In this document: positions 1 to 14,069 of the stretch, piece after piece | Layout of the letters: each line of letters begins with the position of its first letter | Numbering within the stretch: the first letter of the stretch is position 1 | Assembly: GCA_024345305.1 (NCBI GenBank) | Contig: BRON01000018.1 | Coordinates: 558,001 to 622,000, forward strand | Source: Mrakia gelida | Lineage: Eukaryota; Basidiomycota; Tremellomycetes; Cystofilobasidiales; Mrakiaceae | Reading direction: 5' to 3' | DNA: 64,000 nt | Position numbers and translations under genes: made by a program | The notes under the pieces: model-generated | What the model was told of the DNA's origin: nothing | The model's input: only the letters and a program-made list of their open reading frames with translations | The model's database searches: none

Positions 1-839
1 CCACTCCCGCTGACCTTCTTCTCTCTCCCTCTCCTCCTTTCATTTCTTCATCTCAGATCGACGACCTCCCTCGAGAAGACTACCACGAGCACCTCCGACT
101 CGTCACATCGCAACGTCTCGCTCTCCACGGCGTCGCAGGTCGTTCAGCAGCCGTCCTCGGAGTCGACGCGGAGGACCGAATCTACGTCTCTCTGGCCCCC
201 GACTGGGAAGGAAGGAAGCCTACCGGATGGGGAATCGGAATCCACGTCTTTGGAAAGGGATTCGACTCGGTCTGGCCGTCGTCGTCGTCGTCGAACGGGA
301 AGGACACCGGAACGCTCGTCTCGTCGAAGACCTCGTCGGAAACAGGTCAAGCCTCACCACCACCGAAGTCGGATCAACCCAAGAAGGACGAACATCTCTC
401 CCTTAGTCCAGCCTCCAGCGTCGACGCCGCCGCCGTCTCAGCAGAACCTACCTCCTCTCAATGGCACCACTTCCCTACCTATCGATCGATCCGACACCTC
501 GCCGACGTCGTCGCCTTCCAAGCCCTCAACCTCGCCTTCGAGAGAGGAGATCTCATTCTCACCGTCCACCTCCCGACATCCACTTCTCCTTCGCAACGAG
601 TCTACCCGGAGGACGCGTGGTACCATTCGTCGACGAACCTGGGAGAGTTCGCCGAGGAGGGGAAGGTGAAGGAGTTGTTGATCAGGATGAACGAGATTGC
701 GGATCTGTTGGAGATGGCGGATCTGGAGGATGAGGAGGAGGCCAAGTTGATGAGGATTGAGGAGAGCAACAAGGCGAAGGAGAAGGCGAAGGAGGTGGAG
801 GAGCCGTTAGGGAAGAGGAGGAGGAAGAGCAAGCCTTAG
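1..839 (+). CDS. C-terminal part of a WHIM-motif-like chromatin protein (5' partial)
   Basis: The window opens inside an intron (CTGAC branch motif near base 10, acceptor CAG at 54-56). The final exon runs 57-839 and gives 260 residues plus TAG. Early in the exon the residues VLGVDAEDRIYVSLAPDW resemble the 'LG.DR..R.YW' core of WHIM/D-TOX motifs found in ISWI-partner and DDT-domain proteins. About 100 residues later W-HHFPTYRSIRHLADVV resembles the following helix. The tail is charged and ends in a basic RKRRRKSKP-type stretch suited to a nuclear protein. A Ser/Pro-rich linker separates the two parts. Family membership is inferred from short motif resemblance only; the DDT domain, if present, lies outside the window. 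Confidence 0.55.
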   Translation, partial: TPADLLLSPSPPFISSSQIDDLPREDYHEHLRLVTSQRLALHGVAGRSAAVLGVDAEDRIYVSLAPDWEGRKPTGWGIGIHVFGKGFDSVWPSSSSSNGKDTGTLVSSKTSSETGQASPPPKSDQPKKDEHLSLSPASSVDAAAVSAEPTSSQWHHFPTYRSIRHLADVVAFQALNLAFERGDLILTVHLPTSTSPSQRVYPEDAWYHSSTNLGEFAEEGKVKELLIRMNEIADLLEMADLEDEEEAKLMRIEESNKAKEKAKEVEEPLGKRRRKSKP

Positions 840-1077
840 CTTTGCTTCAGGCCTTCAGGCCGCATTCTTCCCTTGTAGTTTGTCTATCTGTTTCGTTCGC
901 TTTTCGCCTAGTCTTTCTTTATGACCTTTCAGCTCTAGTCTAGCAGTAATCTTCATGTTTTCTCGATGTCTTTCTTGACTCTTCCTCGAGAAAAAACGCG
1001 TCCGAATCTTGCCCCGACATCGCAAAGGGAAACGCGTTCGAGCTCACCTCTGCTTCCTTCCCTTCCAACTCTCGCCC

Positions 1078-3209
1078 ATGCCTCCCCGCCGCCCTTGCAA
1101 ACGCCAACGCCGCGAGTCTTGGGAAAGCGCGTTTGACAACAAGGAGACTCGCGCGGAAGCTCGCGAGGAGTGGATCGAAGAACAGAAGAAGAAGGAGAAG
1201 GATCCTGGCGAATACACGGATCGACATGGGATTCCAGCAGCTCCTCCTTCAACCCTCTCCCTCGCCTTCACCTCCATCCCATCCTCCATTCCTTCCATCA
1301 TCAACTCGACAAAAGGACCTGTACCTTCCCTCATCACCCTAGCAGCGAAGAAGGTTTCCCTCAACCTGGAGGAGTACCATCCCGAATGGTTTCAAGAAGG
1401 ACGACTTCCGGAGGATGCAACGAAGGAGCTCATGAGGTCGTTGGCGAGGTCGGATCAGGGTTGGAGGGTCGATATTGGGAACTGGGTCAGGTTGGGAGTC
1501 GAGTTTGGATCGATGGTGATGGATAGGTTGCCAGAGGTGAAGGAAGAAACGCTCTCGGCAAGTAAGTTTGATTCTGTTGAGCTCTTGGTTTCCCTTCCCT
1601 TGCCTCCCTCCCTGCTCCCTTGCTTTGCCTGACCCCCTCGCGCTTCTACAGAACCCAACTTCTTCAACTCCAACCCACCCCCACTAGCCACGGAACTCAT
1701 CAACACCCCTTACCATCGACACCTCCCCCTCGAACTCCTCGAGCTCACCTCCTCCCTCCAGAGCCAGCCGGCGACCTCCCCTCTCCTCCATCTCGTTCAA
1801 CCTCTCCTTCGAAAACCGCCGATGAACATCCTCACGTCCCTCTCTCTCGCTGGATCCAACTTCGTCGACGAGCAGGCGAGCTGCCTGAGGGGGTTGAAGT
1901 TCTTGGTGTCCCTGGATCTATCGAGGTGAGCTCTTTTCCCAGCTCGACGCGAAAGGGACGACGAGGAGAGGGCTGATCGTCTTTCCTTCTCTGCTCGTTT
2001 CAGAACGAGAGCCACCGATGCAGCTGTGAAGAGGCTAGCTTCGGCTCTCTATATCCCACCGGACTCGGGTGGAGAGAGACGAGGGCTTTGGCAGCTGAAG
2101 GCGTGGAGTTTGAGAGCTTGTGGAGGGATCACGGATCGAAGCGCGACTTCGTTGAGGGAGTTTCCGTTTCTCACTTACGTCGGTGAGTTTCGTCTCTTCT
2201 CGCTTACCCACTTATCACGACCTTGTCGCTGATTCCATCTTCTGACGCTTCCGCAGACGTTCGCGAAAGCTCAGCAACGGTCCCGACGTTCCCTCTCCTG
2301 CTCTCCAAACCCGACTCGAAATCCTCCCTCGTCTCGTCCTTCACTTGGACTCCCCTCGAACCCCCTCCAGCTTCGATACACGACTACCTCCACTCTCCAT
2401 CTCCCAACAACCGAACGCCCCTCACCCTCTTCATTCATCACCCAACACGCGCCGGCCTCGCTCCTCCTCCTCGTCTCCCCTCTCGCTCAACCGCTGCTCA
2501 AACCACGTTCGTCTCAGCCCCCTTCACAAGATCTCTTCCCAGCATCTCCCTCGAGAGGGTCGAAGCGCAGCAGCCGAGGAAGGAGCCAGTCCGTCGAGCA
2601 CCCGTCGTGGAGGCAGCAGTGATGAAGAGGCAGAAGAAGGGTTCGAAGACGGGCGCGTCCGACCTCCTCGCGTCCATCCTGGCTTCGGTGTCGACTCCGC
2701 AACTACCCGTCGTCCCGCCTACCAGGAAGTCGAATCACCCATCTACTTCGCTCTCCTCCTCCTCCCCGAACAAGTACTCCACCAACCCCTTCGGATCAAG
2801 CTCACCAGCCAAACCCGCTCCTGCCCCGACTCCCAAACCGAAAGCAAGAACTGTTCGCGCACGCTCTTCCTCCTCCGACATCGAGATCATCGAAGGACCA
2901 CCTCCCTCTAAACCCTGTCCAGGTCCCATCAACCCCTTCGCAGCCAAGACAAAACCGCCTACGTCGTCGACAAGTCGAGGAATCGGAGGAGGCGCGACGA
3001 GCTTCAATCTCGGACGAGGGTCAGGCTCGACGGGAGGGACGAAGGCGTCGTCGACGGGAGGTGCATCGAAGGTGGGACGTGGGAAGGGAGGAGGAGGAGC
3101 GGATGGGTTCAAACCTCGACCGAAGGAGAGGAAGGCGATTGGGGAGGGAGCGAGAGCTCTCTCTTCTTCGTCGAGTTCGAGTTTCTTCTTCAAGAAGTCG
3201 TCGTCGTAA
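1078..3209 (+). CDS. Leucine-rich-repeat-like protein with long Ser/Pro-rich tail
   Basis: Four exons (1078-1561, 1652-1925, 2004-2182, 2257-3209) join in phase to 629 residues. The ATG at 1078 is the first in-frame Met and is followed by a basic segment (MPPRRPCKRQRR). The middle part is helical and leucine-rich, with phrases such as LTSLSLAGSNFVDEQ and LKAWSLRACGGITD that look like degenerate leucine-rich repeats of the F-box/antagonist-of-mitotic-exit kind. The C-terminal half is low-complexity Ser/Pro/Lys with an acidic SDIEIIEG motif, which resembles a SUMO-interacting motif, and a poly-Ser end. I cannot name the protein. Introns are 90, 78 and 74 nt with GTAAG/GTGAG donors. Confidence 0.75.
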
Positions 3210-3361
3210 TAGATAGCTAAGAAGCGATAGATAGACGAAACGAAACGAAATGCGAAATAAAGAAGCTGATCCGAAAGCAATGCGAGCGAGGGGAAAGTGT
3301 CCGAGGGAGCGAAAACGAGTCCAAGAAAAAGCAAAAGCAAGAGAGAAGAACGACGACTTGT

Positions 3362-5627
3362 TTAGGTTAAGAGCGACCTCATAGCCCCTTCCAAACTCTC
3401 CGGATCGTCCGCCGACCTGCGACGGCGCTCATCGACCATAGGGCGAGGATACTGGTGTTTGGGTTGAGAGTACGAGTCGATCACGTCCTGTTGGGTGATG
3501 CGAGAGGAGGGAAGGGTGGAGGCTGGTGGTGGAGGAGGGACTTTGGAGAGGGAGGTTTCGCGGAGGTAGTAGAGGACCTGGAGGGGGAAAAACGAGAGAG
3601 GAGAGGGCCGTGAGCGGAGGAGATTGAAACTAGGGCACGAAGAGGAGAGACGGAAGACGCGTCGACGAACCATCTCGCCCTGAGAAAGAGGAAGAGCAAG
3701 CGAAGAAGTTTAGTTAGCGGTCGAGAGAGCTACGGCCAGACAGAAGACGGAGAAGCTCACCCATATCCAAGTCGCTGCTCCAGTCCGGAAGTGAAGCCCA
3801 TCGACCATCTCGTTGGACAGCGTCGAGACGAGTCTTCCCCAGTCGAAGAGCTCGATACCAGTCTCGAGGGAGATGGAAGCCATGGTTTGCGCCTGATAGA
3901 GAAGCGGAAGACCAAAGGTCAGCTCTACCTCGACATGAAAGGGGTGAGGGTGCGACGGACCTGCTGAAACTTCCTGATCGGCGAGAAGACGTGGTCGGCT
4001 GATTTGCGTCCGATGTGAGGAGTTTGTAGGATGATCTGCGCGAAAGGGACGAGTGAGTCAGAAGTAAGGTAAGGGCGAAAGGGATGGACTTCGGCTCACT
4101 TTGCTAGTAGGGAACGTCCTTCGTAACAGTCCAAGAACCTCGACGATCCTCCCTCGAGTGAAAGCGATCTCGATGTCGTCCATCGGTCTTCCCTCGTATC
4201 TGTAGTCTCCAGAGTCTCGAGCGAGGTTGGCGAGAAGGACGAGATCCCAGGAGAGACTGATCCGGACGGAAAGAAGAGGAGATCAGGAGGGGATTTGGCG
4301 ACCGAGGAGCGAAAGCGACGAGACGAACCTCTCGAATATAATCAAATCCGGAACTCGACCGTTGAGCCCTGCTGGGTTGCTGAGCGAAGGAAGAAATACG
4401 TTGGATAGCTTCTCTTCGAAGGTTTGAGGGACGCTCTCGTTGTCGTAGAAGTGAGCCTGAAGGGAAGAACGGGGAAGAGCTAGGCGTCAGCAAGACGCGT
4501 CGAGGACGGAAACAGCTCGAAAACGCGACGAACCACAGGCGCCTCGATCATGCCCTGATGGAAGAAGTTGACCCTGAGAAGTTGAAAATCATGTCAGCTT
4601 GCTGTTCGTCGTACAGCAGAGAAACAGACGCGACTCACATCTTCAAATCAACGACCGGCACGTCGACCACCCCGAGCTGGTTGAGCTCCTTCCACTGGGA
4701 TCCCTGCTCGTCCTCGTAGGGAACGAACTTCCTCTGGATGTCTCCAGGAGCGATGTGCTTCGTGAAGAACATGAGGTTGTTCCGCATCAGGGAATCTCCG
4801 ATTCCGAGGATCCTGAAAAGAAGACCAAAGACGCGACGACGAGCTCCGTTTCAGCGAATGCTCTCGAAGACGCCAACGACGAAGCCAGGACGGACAAGGA
4901 TATAGTACGTACGTCTTGTTCACACCCCAATCACTCCACCCCTCCGGAACCACCCCTCTCTCATGACCGATCTTAAGTTCCTCGAGCAACGACGGCTCCT
5001 CCGCCTCGTACTCGATGTCGCTCTCCTCGGATCCATCCTGATCTCTCCTCTCCAGCCTCCCCTCTCCAGAAACGACGGTCAACAGAGAAGGTACCGTCTT
5101 CCATCGAACGCGATCGTACCATCCCCAGGGTTCGTTGACGTCTGCTTCTGGTGGGAGGATAGGGCGATTGAGGATGAAGCCGGGGAGGTTGAAGGGATTG
5201 GGAGTCGTCGTGGAAGGCGAGGACGTGGGAGGGAAGAGTGGTAAGAGAGACGAGGAAGGGAGGCTGCAAGAGGAGGTGAGAGATGGATATATGTCAGCTG
5301 AAAGATACGGAGAGAAGACGGGGGCGAGGAAACGCGAGTTCTGAGGTCGAGGGAAGGCAAACAAAGGGAGAGGAGGTCGACGAGGGAAGGAGAGGGCTGA
5401 GCTCACAGAATCTGACCTCCTACGACTCCGACGACGACAGCGGCAGCTAAGGCGAGACTTCCACCTAGTCGAGTATGTATGGTAGGCAGCCATGACAGCC
5501 TGGATCCAGATCCTGGCGAGCGACGGCGGGTTTGAGCGTGAGGGGAGGAGGAGGAAGTGGAAGGCGCGGGAAGAAGATCGTACTCTTCAGCTTCCTCGGC
5601 CGAGGAAAGGAGGGGGACCGAAGCCAT
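3362..5627 (-). CDS. Membrane-anchored PC-esterase/SGNH-type acyl-esterase, copy A
   Basis: Ten exons (5407-5627, 4913-5263, 4639-4812, 4534-4573, 4329-4456, 4100-4256, 3961-4035, 3761-3892, 3671-3679, 3362-3577) give exactly 500 residues. A short N-terminal tail with an EAEEYDLLP motif is followed by one hydrophobic segment near residue 60, so it should be a type II membrane protein with a lumenal domain. ILGIGDSLMRNN carries the Gly-Asp-Ser nucleophile motif, and MVDGLHF near the end fits the Asp-x-x-His pair of plant TBL/PMR5 and Cas1-like PC-esterases. In that family the substrates are acetylated or acylated glycans; the substrate here is unknown. The ninth exon is only 9 nt (Gly-Glu-Met). 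The last intron is 93 nt and open, so its retention would stay in frame. It is head-to-head with the PTRHD1 gene and paralogous to the genes at 7182 and 14749. Confidence 0.85.
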
Positions 5628-5884
5628 GCAGGTTTTAGAAGAGGTAGTAGGGTAAGCTGATGGTGGTTGTTATAAGAAAGGAAAGTGCGTGTCGAGCCTC
5701 GAAGGGGAGCGGGCGGTTAGGAAGCAAAGAGAGGGAAGGCCGACCTGTTGACCTCGATTTCGGAGCTGGGAAATAGGTCACCTCCAACGCCGTCCTCCTT
5801 CAATTTTATATGCTCTGGAGACCTCGGATTCTCACAAACGCACTCTCAACTCCAACCTCGTTCATCTTTCGACTTCAATCAACC
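5628..5884. promoter_or_regulatory. Shared promoter region of esterase A and PTRHD1 genes
   Basis: These 257 bases separate two divergent start codons. The right-hand part contains a TTTTATAT stretch near 5805, which could serve as a TATA-like element for the rightward gene. No coding potential was seen. The regulatory role is inferred from position only. Confidence 0.4.
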
Positions 5885-6761
5885 ATGTCCTCAAGCTCAG
5901 CAACACACTCATCGACCCCCTCCTCCGCTGTCTCTCCTCCTTCCCCTCTCCCTCCCTCCTCATCTTCAACAACACCGAACCCTCCAGCCTCTGTCTCAGC
6001 AACAACTCCGGCCTCCTCAGCATCAGAAAAGGGTCCTCTTCGTATGCAGATCATTGTGCGGAAGGATCTAGACGTGAGTCTCCCTTCCAACAAGAGAGAA
6101 GAGCTCAAAAGAAGGAGCACGTCGAGCTGACCTTCAAACGACCCTTGCTTCTCCCGCTCAGTGGCCCTCAGGGCCTCTAATGGCTCAAGCGTCTCACGCT
6201 GCTACAGCTGTGCTTCACTTCTATCGAGAGGAGGATTCGGTCAAGGAGTATCTCGACGACCTGCAGGGGATGAGGAAGGTGAGCTCGACGATCTCCTCCT
6301 TCAGCGCTCCGACCCCTCGACTTTTCGTTCTCTTCGTCGCTTGCGTTGCTGACTCCCGCTCTCTCCTTCTCTGCACAGCTGGTCTACCAAGTATGTCGGC
6401 GTTCACTTGACTTCGTCATCTCGAACCTCTTCAAGCGAAGCTGACCTCTCCTTCCTCGCGTTCCACTCCTCCAGACACCAACTCTCGACTCCCTCAACGC
6501 CATCTCGGGCTACCTCTCCTCAACAACGCCTCCCATCAAACACTATTTCGTACGCTTTCCTTCATCTTCCCGCTCTCCAAAGATTCCCCTCGCTGACCTT
6601 CCCTCTCCTGGTCACTTCACTCTGTGCTCGTCGTCGACCAGTGGACCGAACAACCCGAAAACATCCCTACAGCGCTCGCCATCATCCCAAATCGATCGAA
6701 GGGAGCTGAGGGGAAGCATGTTGGGAAGGCGTTGAAGAAGGGAGAGTGCGAGTTCTGGTGA
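5885..6761 (+). CDS. PTRHD1: PTRHD1-like peptidyl-tRNA hydrolase domain protein
   Basis: Five exons (5885-6073, 6162-6278, 6379-6390, 6475-6549, 6642-6761) give 170 residues. After a 55-residue Ser/Pro/Thr-rich lead, the protein reads QIIVRKDLD, WPSGPLMAQASHAATA, YLDDLQGMRKLVYQ and HYFWTEQPENIPTALA. This matches the order of conserved blocks in animal PTRHD1 (QxLVVRxDL, AQACHAATAAL, WLEQPENIAT). PTRHD1 belongs to the peptidyl-tRNA hydrolase 2 fold, but its in vivo reaction is not settled. Exon 3 is a 12-nt microexon that codes LVYQ and is needed to keep the conserved block whole. The short C-terminus ends KKGECEFW. The N-terminal lead could be a targeting or disordered segment. Confidence 0.88.
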
Positions 6762-7181
6762 TTAGGACCTGAGGGACGAGGAGGGGACGACGTCTGGCCA
6801 GACGAGCCGAGGACGACGCGTCTCGTTGGTTCGTTCGAGGTTCGTCTTTCCACCTTCTTTCTTCACCTTCCACCGCGAGAAAAGATATGCTGACTTTGGC
6901 TGACTTGAACTGTTTCTCCCTCGCTCCAAGCCTCTCTCAAGATCGTCCAAAATCGGTGGGAGAAAGGAGAAGGGCAGAGGGGATGAAGGAGGGGACGAAG
7001 GTTTCGCCGACTTTAATTCGCTACGGAAGGGATTCATGGAACTCTTTCCAGTTGAGAGCAAGGCGGTGTTCCCAACAAGCGAATGCACAGCCCGAAAAGG
7101 GGCGAAGTCTACTACCCAAGCGAAGAGAGCCTAGAATCCGAGCCAACGGACAACTGTGACCTCGACGCGTCGATGCAACTT
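6762..7181. other. Intergenic stretch, 3' flank of PTRHD1 gene
   Basis: This holds the 3' flank of PTRHD1 (a GACGCGTC palindrome near 6815) and a 190-base plus-strand open stretch near 6952-7127 preceded by a CTGAC...CAAG acceptor-like sequence. That stretch ends at TAG and reads SSKIGGRKEKG...ADFNSLRKGF. It has no visible start or partner exon, so it may be a decayed gene end or chance. Confidence 0.3.
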
Positions 7182-8195
7182 CTACTCCAAAGGTAACCTC
7201 ATCCCCCCTTCCGAGCTCTCCGACTCTGAGTCCGAGTCCAAATCATCCCTCGGCCGTCGATGACTCCGGGGGTTCTTGAATTCTTGCTTCGATCGAGAGT
7301 AGGAAGCGATGAGTTCTTGCTGAGTGACGCGAGTGGAGGGAAGTTTGGGAGCCGGTGGTGGAGGAGGGACGGCGGTGAGAGAGGCTTCTCGGAGGTGGTA
7401 GAGTACCTGGAGGAGAGACGGTCGAATGGAGGGAAGAGAGGAGAAGGAGGGACAGCTCGAGTCAGAACGACGAGACGGAGAGCGAAGAACGGACGCGTCG
7501 AGGAGCGGAGAGCGACGAACCATCTCGCCCTGTGAAGGATGAACAAGCGAGAGAGAGAGAGGTCTCAGCAGGCGCAGATGAAGGGGTGTCGGAGCGAGTG
7601 GTATGGACTCACCCAGATCCAGGACCCAGCTCCGGCTCGAAAGTGAAGTCCGTCGGACAGCTCGTGCGTCAGCGACGAGACGATTGTTCCCCAGGTGAAG
7701 AGCTCGATCCCAGTTTCGAGCGAGACGGAGGTCATTACTTGAGCCTGACGATGCGAAGCGAGAGGGATGATGATCAGCTGAGGCTCGTAGAGTGAAAGAC
7801 TGACGGGCGACGGACCTGTTGAAAGTTCCTGATGGGCGAGAAGAAGTGGTCGAGAGGTTTGGCTCCGACGTGAGGGGTCTGCAGCACGATCTGAGTTGAA
7901 GCAAAGGTAAGTCAGGTTATTGGAGCTTCGTGGGAGATGGAAGAAGCTTGAACTGACTTTGCTGGTAGGGAACGTCCTTCGTACGAGTCCCAAAGCCTCG
8001 ACGGGCCTCCCTCGAAGGAAATCCATCTCGACGTCGTCGAGCGGCCGTCCGTTACGTCTTGGATCTCCAGAGTTGTGGGCGATGGTGGTATTGGGAGTGA
8101 GGGAAGGACGACGCCGACGACGAGGTGGACGGCAGGGGAAGAAGGTCGTACTCTTCAGCTTCCTTCGTCGAGGAGAGGAGGGGGACCGAATCCAT
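7182..8195 (-). pseudogene. Internally deleted PC-esterase paralog, copy B
   Basis: The ATG at 8195 begins MDSVPLLSSTKEAEEYDLLP, nearly the same as copy C's start. After about 40 codons the sequence jumps at about 8077 directly into the middle of what is exon 6 in copies A and C (GDPRRNGRPLDDVEMDFLRG). The missing part held the transmembrane segment and the GDS nucleophile exon. The two halves are in different frames. The remaining exons keep good splice sites: 7958-8077 (partial), 7816-7890, 7613-7744, the 9-nt Gly-Glu-Met microexon 7521-7529, and 7182-7406. The Asp-x-x-His motif survives. It sits directly downstream of the kinase gene, in the same arrangement as copy C and the kinase fragment at 14.1 kb. 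It is most likely a dead copy; a truncated downstream protein cannot be excluded. Confidence 0.8.
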
Positions 8196-8664
8196 CGAGG
8201 TGCTGGGACGTGATGTGGAGTAGGAGTTGGTTGAAAGAAAGAAGAGACAAGGAGGGTGGGGGTGAGTGTCTGGAGAGCTGGACGTGAGGAGTCGAGGAAG
8301 AAGTGGGAGAGAGCGTCGTCTCTGCACACAAGCCTCCAGGCTTCAACTCTCCGCCCTTCTGGTGTTCGTCAGCCCCTCTCCGTTTCAGCAGACTCGCCGC
8401 TTCGGTACGTCCGTTGAGATATTCCTGTAACAAGCTGAGACAGCTGCAAGATTTTGGAGTGCTCGCGAAGCGAAGGCAGACAACTCCGCTCAGCCACCGA
8501 ATCGTTGTTCAGCGAGCGCTCGCGAGAAGAAGGATCAAAGATCAAAGAAGTCGTTTAGTCATATCAATCAAGAAGCAAATCGTATCTGAAGCAAAAGATG
8601 AACCCATACCGAGCAACCCTCCCACGCTGAACTTGACGCGTCGAGCCAGAAGTCTTCGCGTCGA
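8196..8664 (-). repeat. Duplicated kinase-gene 3' flank, left copy
   Basis: Read on the minus strand, about 8425-8664 matches 14338-14570 on the plus strand. Shared blocks include a GTGGGAGGGTTGCTCGG-like stretch just before GTATGGGTTCATC, CTCGCGAGCGCTCG, and GAGCACTCCAAAATCTTGCAG. It is the kinase 3' UTR and spacer, followed by the upstream region of esterase B. Nothing coding was recognised here. Confidence 0.7.
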
Positions 8665-11541
<2,877 letters not shown>

Positions 11542-12342
11542 GGATGGTTTGTCGTTGGTCTTGGAGGGATCTGAAGGGGAGGAGAAGGGGAGGGAGGTGG
11601 ATGGAAGTTAGGAGAGCAGTGGTCCGGCCTCCGTCCTTCGCGAGCTGCCCGAGTTTGAGCTCGATTTTTTTCCTCTTCGCTCAAGGGGAAGGTTTTCGCG
11701 TGTCAAGTGAATCTTCAGAAACTCGTAGATAAAGGGCTGTAGTTATTTCAGGCTATAAATAAGCTGCTGAGCCCTCGAAACGAGGCATCTCGCTCGCGAC
11801 GCGTTCCAGGGTTCCCCCTCCCTTCGTTCTACATCTTTCGGCACAAAAGAGCTTCATGAAACCTCGAAGATATCTCGTACGTTTCCATGAGTCGCGAAGA
11901 GGTCGGCGTGGGACAGAGCAGAGAGGAACCAGAGGAAGAGACGACGCGTCGCGGGCAGGTTCCCTGACTCCTTGTTCGAGCGGCTCGAGAGACAGGGAGC
12001 TTCGGAGCATCTAGATAGAGAACTTTCCGCTTTGAAAGGGCTCGCACACCAAGATGAAGTAGCGGCAAGGAGAAGGAAGGCGTCGGACAAGAGCGCGAGC
12101 TTCAGCCCTCGAGAAGCTGACTTCTTCTTGGCCCGTTTCAGACTTTCTTCGCTCGGTTCAGACTCTCGCTTCGAATGAGATGTAAGAGAATTCAAGACGA
12201 GCGAAATTGAACGACCTGCTTCTAAAGTCGGAGGCAAACCCACGAGACGCAACGAGTCACTCGAGCTTGGAGGAGGAGAGGGACGAAAACGATCTCAACC
12301 GCCACCACCGTCTTTTCCTTCCCCTTTCTCAGTCTTCAAACG
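11542..12342. promoter_or_regulatory. Divergent spacer between kinase and F-box genes
   Basis: This 801-base spacer separates two divergent starts. A possible 5'-UTR splice acceptor for the kinase lies just upstream of its ATG. A GGCTATAAATAAG sequence at about 11751 is TATA-like, and ACGCGT palindromes occur near 11798 and 11943. No convincing gene was found. Confidence 0.4.
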
Positions 12343-13925
12343 ATGTTCAAAGGCTTAAGAGAGTCTACGTCTCTATCGTCCGTCGAATCTCCTCCTACGA
12401 CGGATGTGTCGGGTGCTTTTGAGGAAGAAGAAGGGAAGGAAGGAAACGTCGAGCTCAACACCCTCTCCTCCTCCTCCTCGGACCTGTTGTCGTCGAGCGG
12501 ACTACACGTCACTTCTCCTGTGAGTCAAATATATCGAAGTGATCCTACTGAAAGATAATGAGCTAACTTGAGCTGATCCATACCTTCTCTTCCATCGACA
12601 GGCTGTCCTGAACGACGATGTCCTTCGACTCGTTCTCGAGACCTTCTTCCCTTCCCTCGACGACCCTCCTCAACCCAACTTTCTCAGGTCAGAGGTCTAC
12701 CCTCTTCTCGTCAGCTGCTGCCTAGTGTCCAAGAGCTTCAACGTGAGTCATAACGCGAGTCATAAGAGGCAACCGAAGGATGTCACTGAGGAGCTCGCTC
12801 TGACCTCTCCCCATCCCTTCCCTCCTCCCTTCTCGACAGCGCGTCTCCACCCCCATCCTCTACCAGCACGTCGATCTGGGTCGAGTCGACACCAGTACGA
12901 CCACCACCTCGGAAAGCGTCAATAGATCCCTTCGAAGTCGACGAAGACTTCGTTCCCTCGTCGAAGCAGTGGAATCCAACCCCTCGCTCAGCCCTCTCAT
13001 CCGATCCGCCCACCACATTATCGAACGTACCTCCCCCCAATCCCCACCAGTCTACCAAGACATCATCACCACCATCTCCCTTCTTCGCCTCGAACACCTC
13101 CGCCTCGAAGTTCGCTTCCAAAACCTCTCCTTCCCCTGGGCTTGGTCTCACGCTCCCAATCTCAAAACCCTCGTCCTCGTCGTCGCGTTGTCGGAATCCC
13201 TCTTCGCTCCTGGGCTCGACAAGGTCTTTCTCCTTCCGGAGTCTCTGGCGACCCTCGTCATCGAGCTTCTTCCCTCTTCAGTACCAGCAAAGTCGGCGAA
13301 CACGTGGAGCGACGACAGACCTCGTCCCTCGTTTCTCCCGCTTCGTCGACTCGTCGAAATCCATCTCCCCAACCTTACCTCCCTCTCCATCTTCAACGGA
13401 ACCACCGAACACCTCAACCACGACATCGATCTCCTTGTCGCCTCAAATTCAGGTCCAAACCTTCGCTCCCTCGTCCTCAGACTCAAACCCTTCGCCGAGC
13501 CCAACTCCGTCCCCACCAACCGACTCCAGAACCTCTCTTTCCCTCTACCCTCCCTCCAGACCTACGGAACCACCCTCTCCATCATCCCTTTCCTCGAGCG
13601 ACAACTTCCTCCCATGCAGTCGGTCACGACGATCTGCTTCCCAGCTGGGTTCCTCCTTCCCGAGAACCTCACGGAGATCACGTCGCTCGCGAGGAGGAAC
13701 CACGTTCGACGCGTCTTGCCTTCGCTGAGGACGGTGAGGGTCGCGCGAGACTCGAGAGTTGGGAAGGAGGTGTGGGAGAAGGCAAAGGAGGATAGTGATG
13801 GGGTGTTCGAGCTGGAGATGGTTGAGCCGAACGAGTTGGAGGGGATGGGGAGGATCGAGGAGCTGCCGAAGAGTTTGGAGGTCGCTGGTCGACAGTCGAA
13901 TGGAGGGTGGGGTGTGTATCAGTGA
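12343..13925 (+). CDS. F-box-like protein with leucine-rich C-terminus
   Basis: Three exons (12343-12519, 12602-12742, 12840-13925) give 467 residues. After an acidic Ser-rich lead, LNDDVLRLVLETFF...LLVSCCLVSKSFNRVSTPILYQHVDL has the layout of a fungal F-box: LP-like start, then CxLVSKxFN and PxLYxHV. The rest is helical and leucine-rich with spaced 'L..L.L' phrases (LKTLVLVVALSES, LVEIHLPNLTSLSIF), as in F-box proteins that choose ubiquitination targets for SCF ligases. No specific substrate can be named. It lies between the kinase gene and the duplicated kinase fragment, so it sits inside the inverted duplication. Confidence 0.8.
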
Positions 13926-14069
13926 GAGTGAGTGAGTTCGGGGTTACCCGCTTTCCATTCTCTGCAGCTTGGCTGTCCTCGTTTGAACGAGCAGACTTTG
14001 TCTCTCGGACGAGCTCGTCTTCTTTTCCCTTTCCTCTCTTCCGAGTCGCTCTCGAAGCTGACTCGTTTC

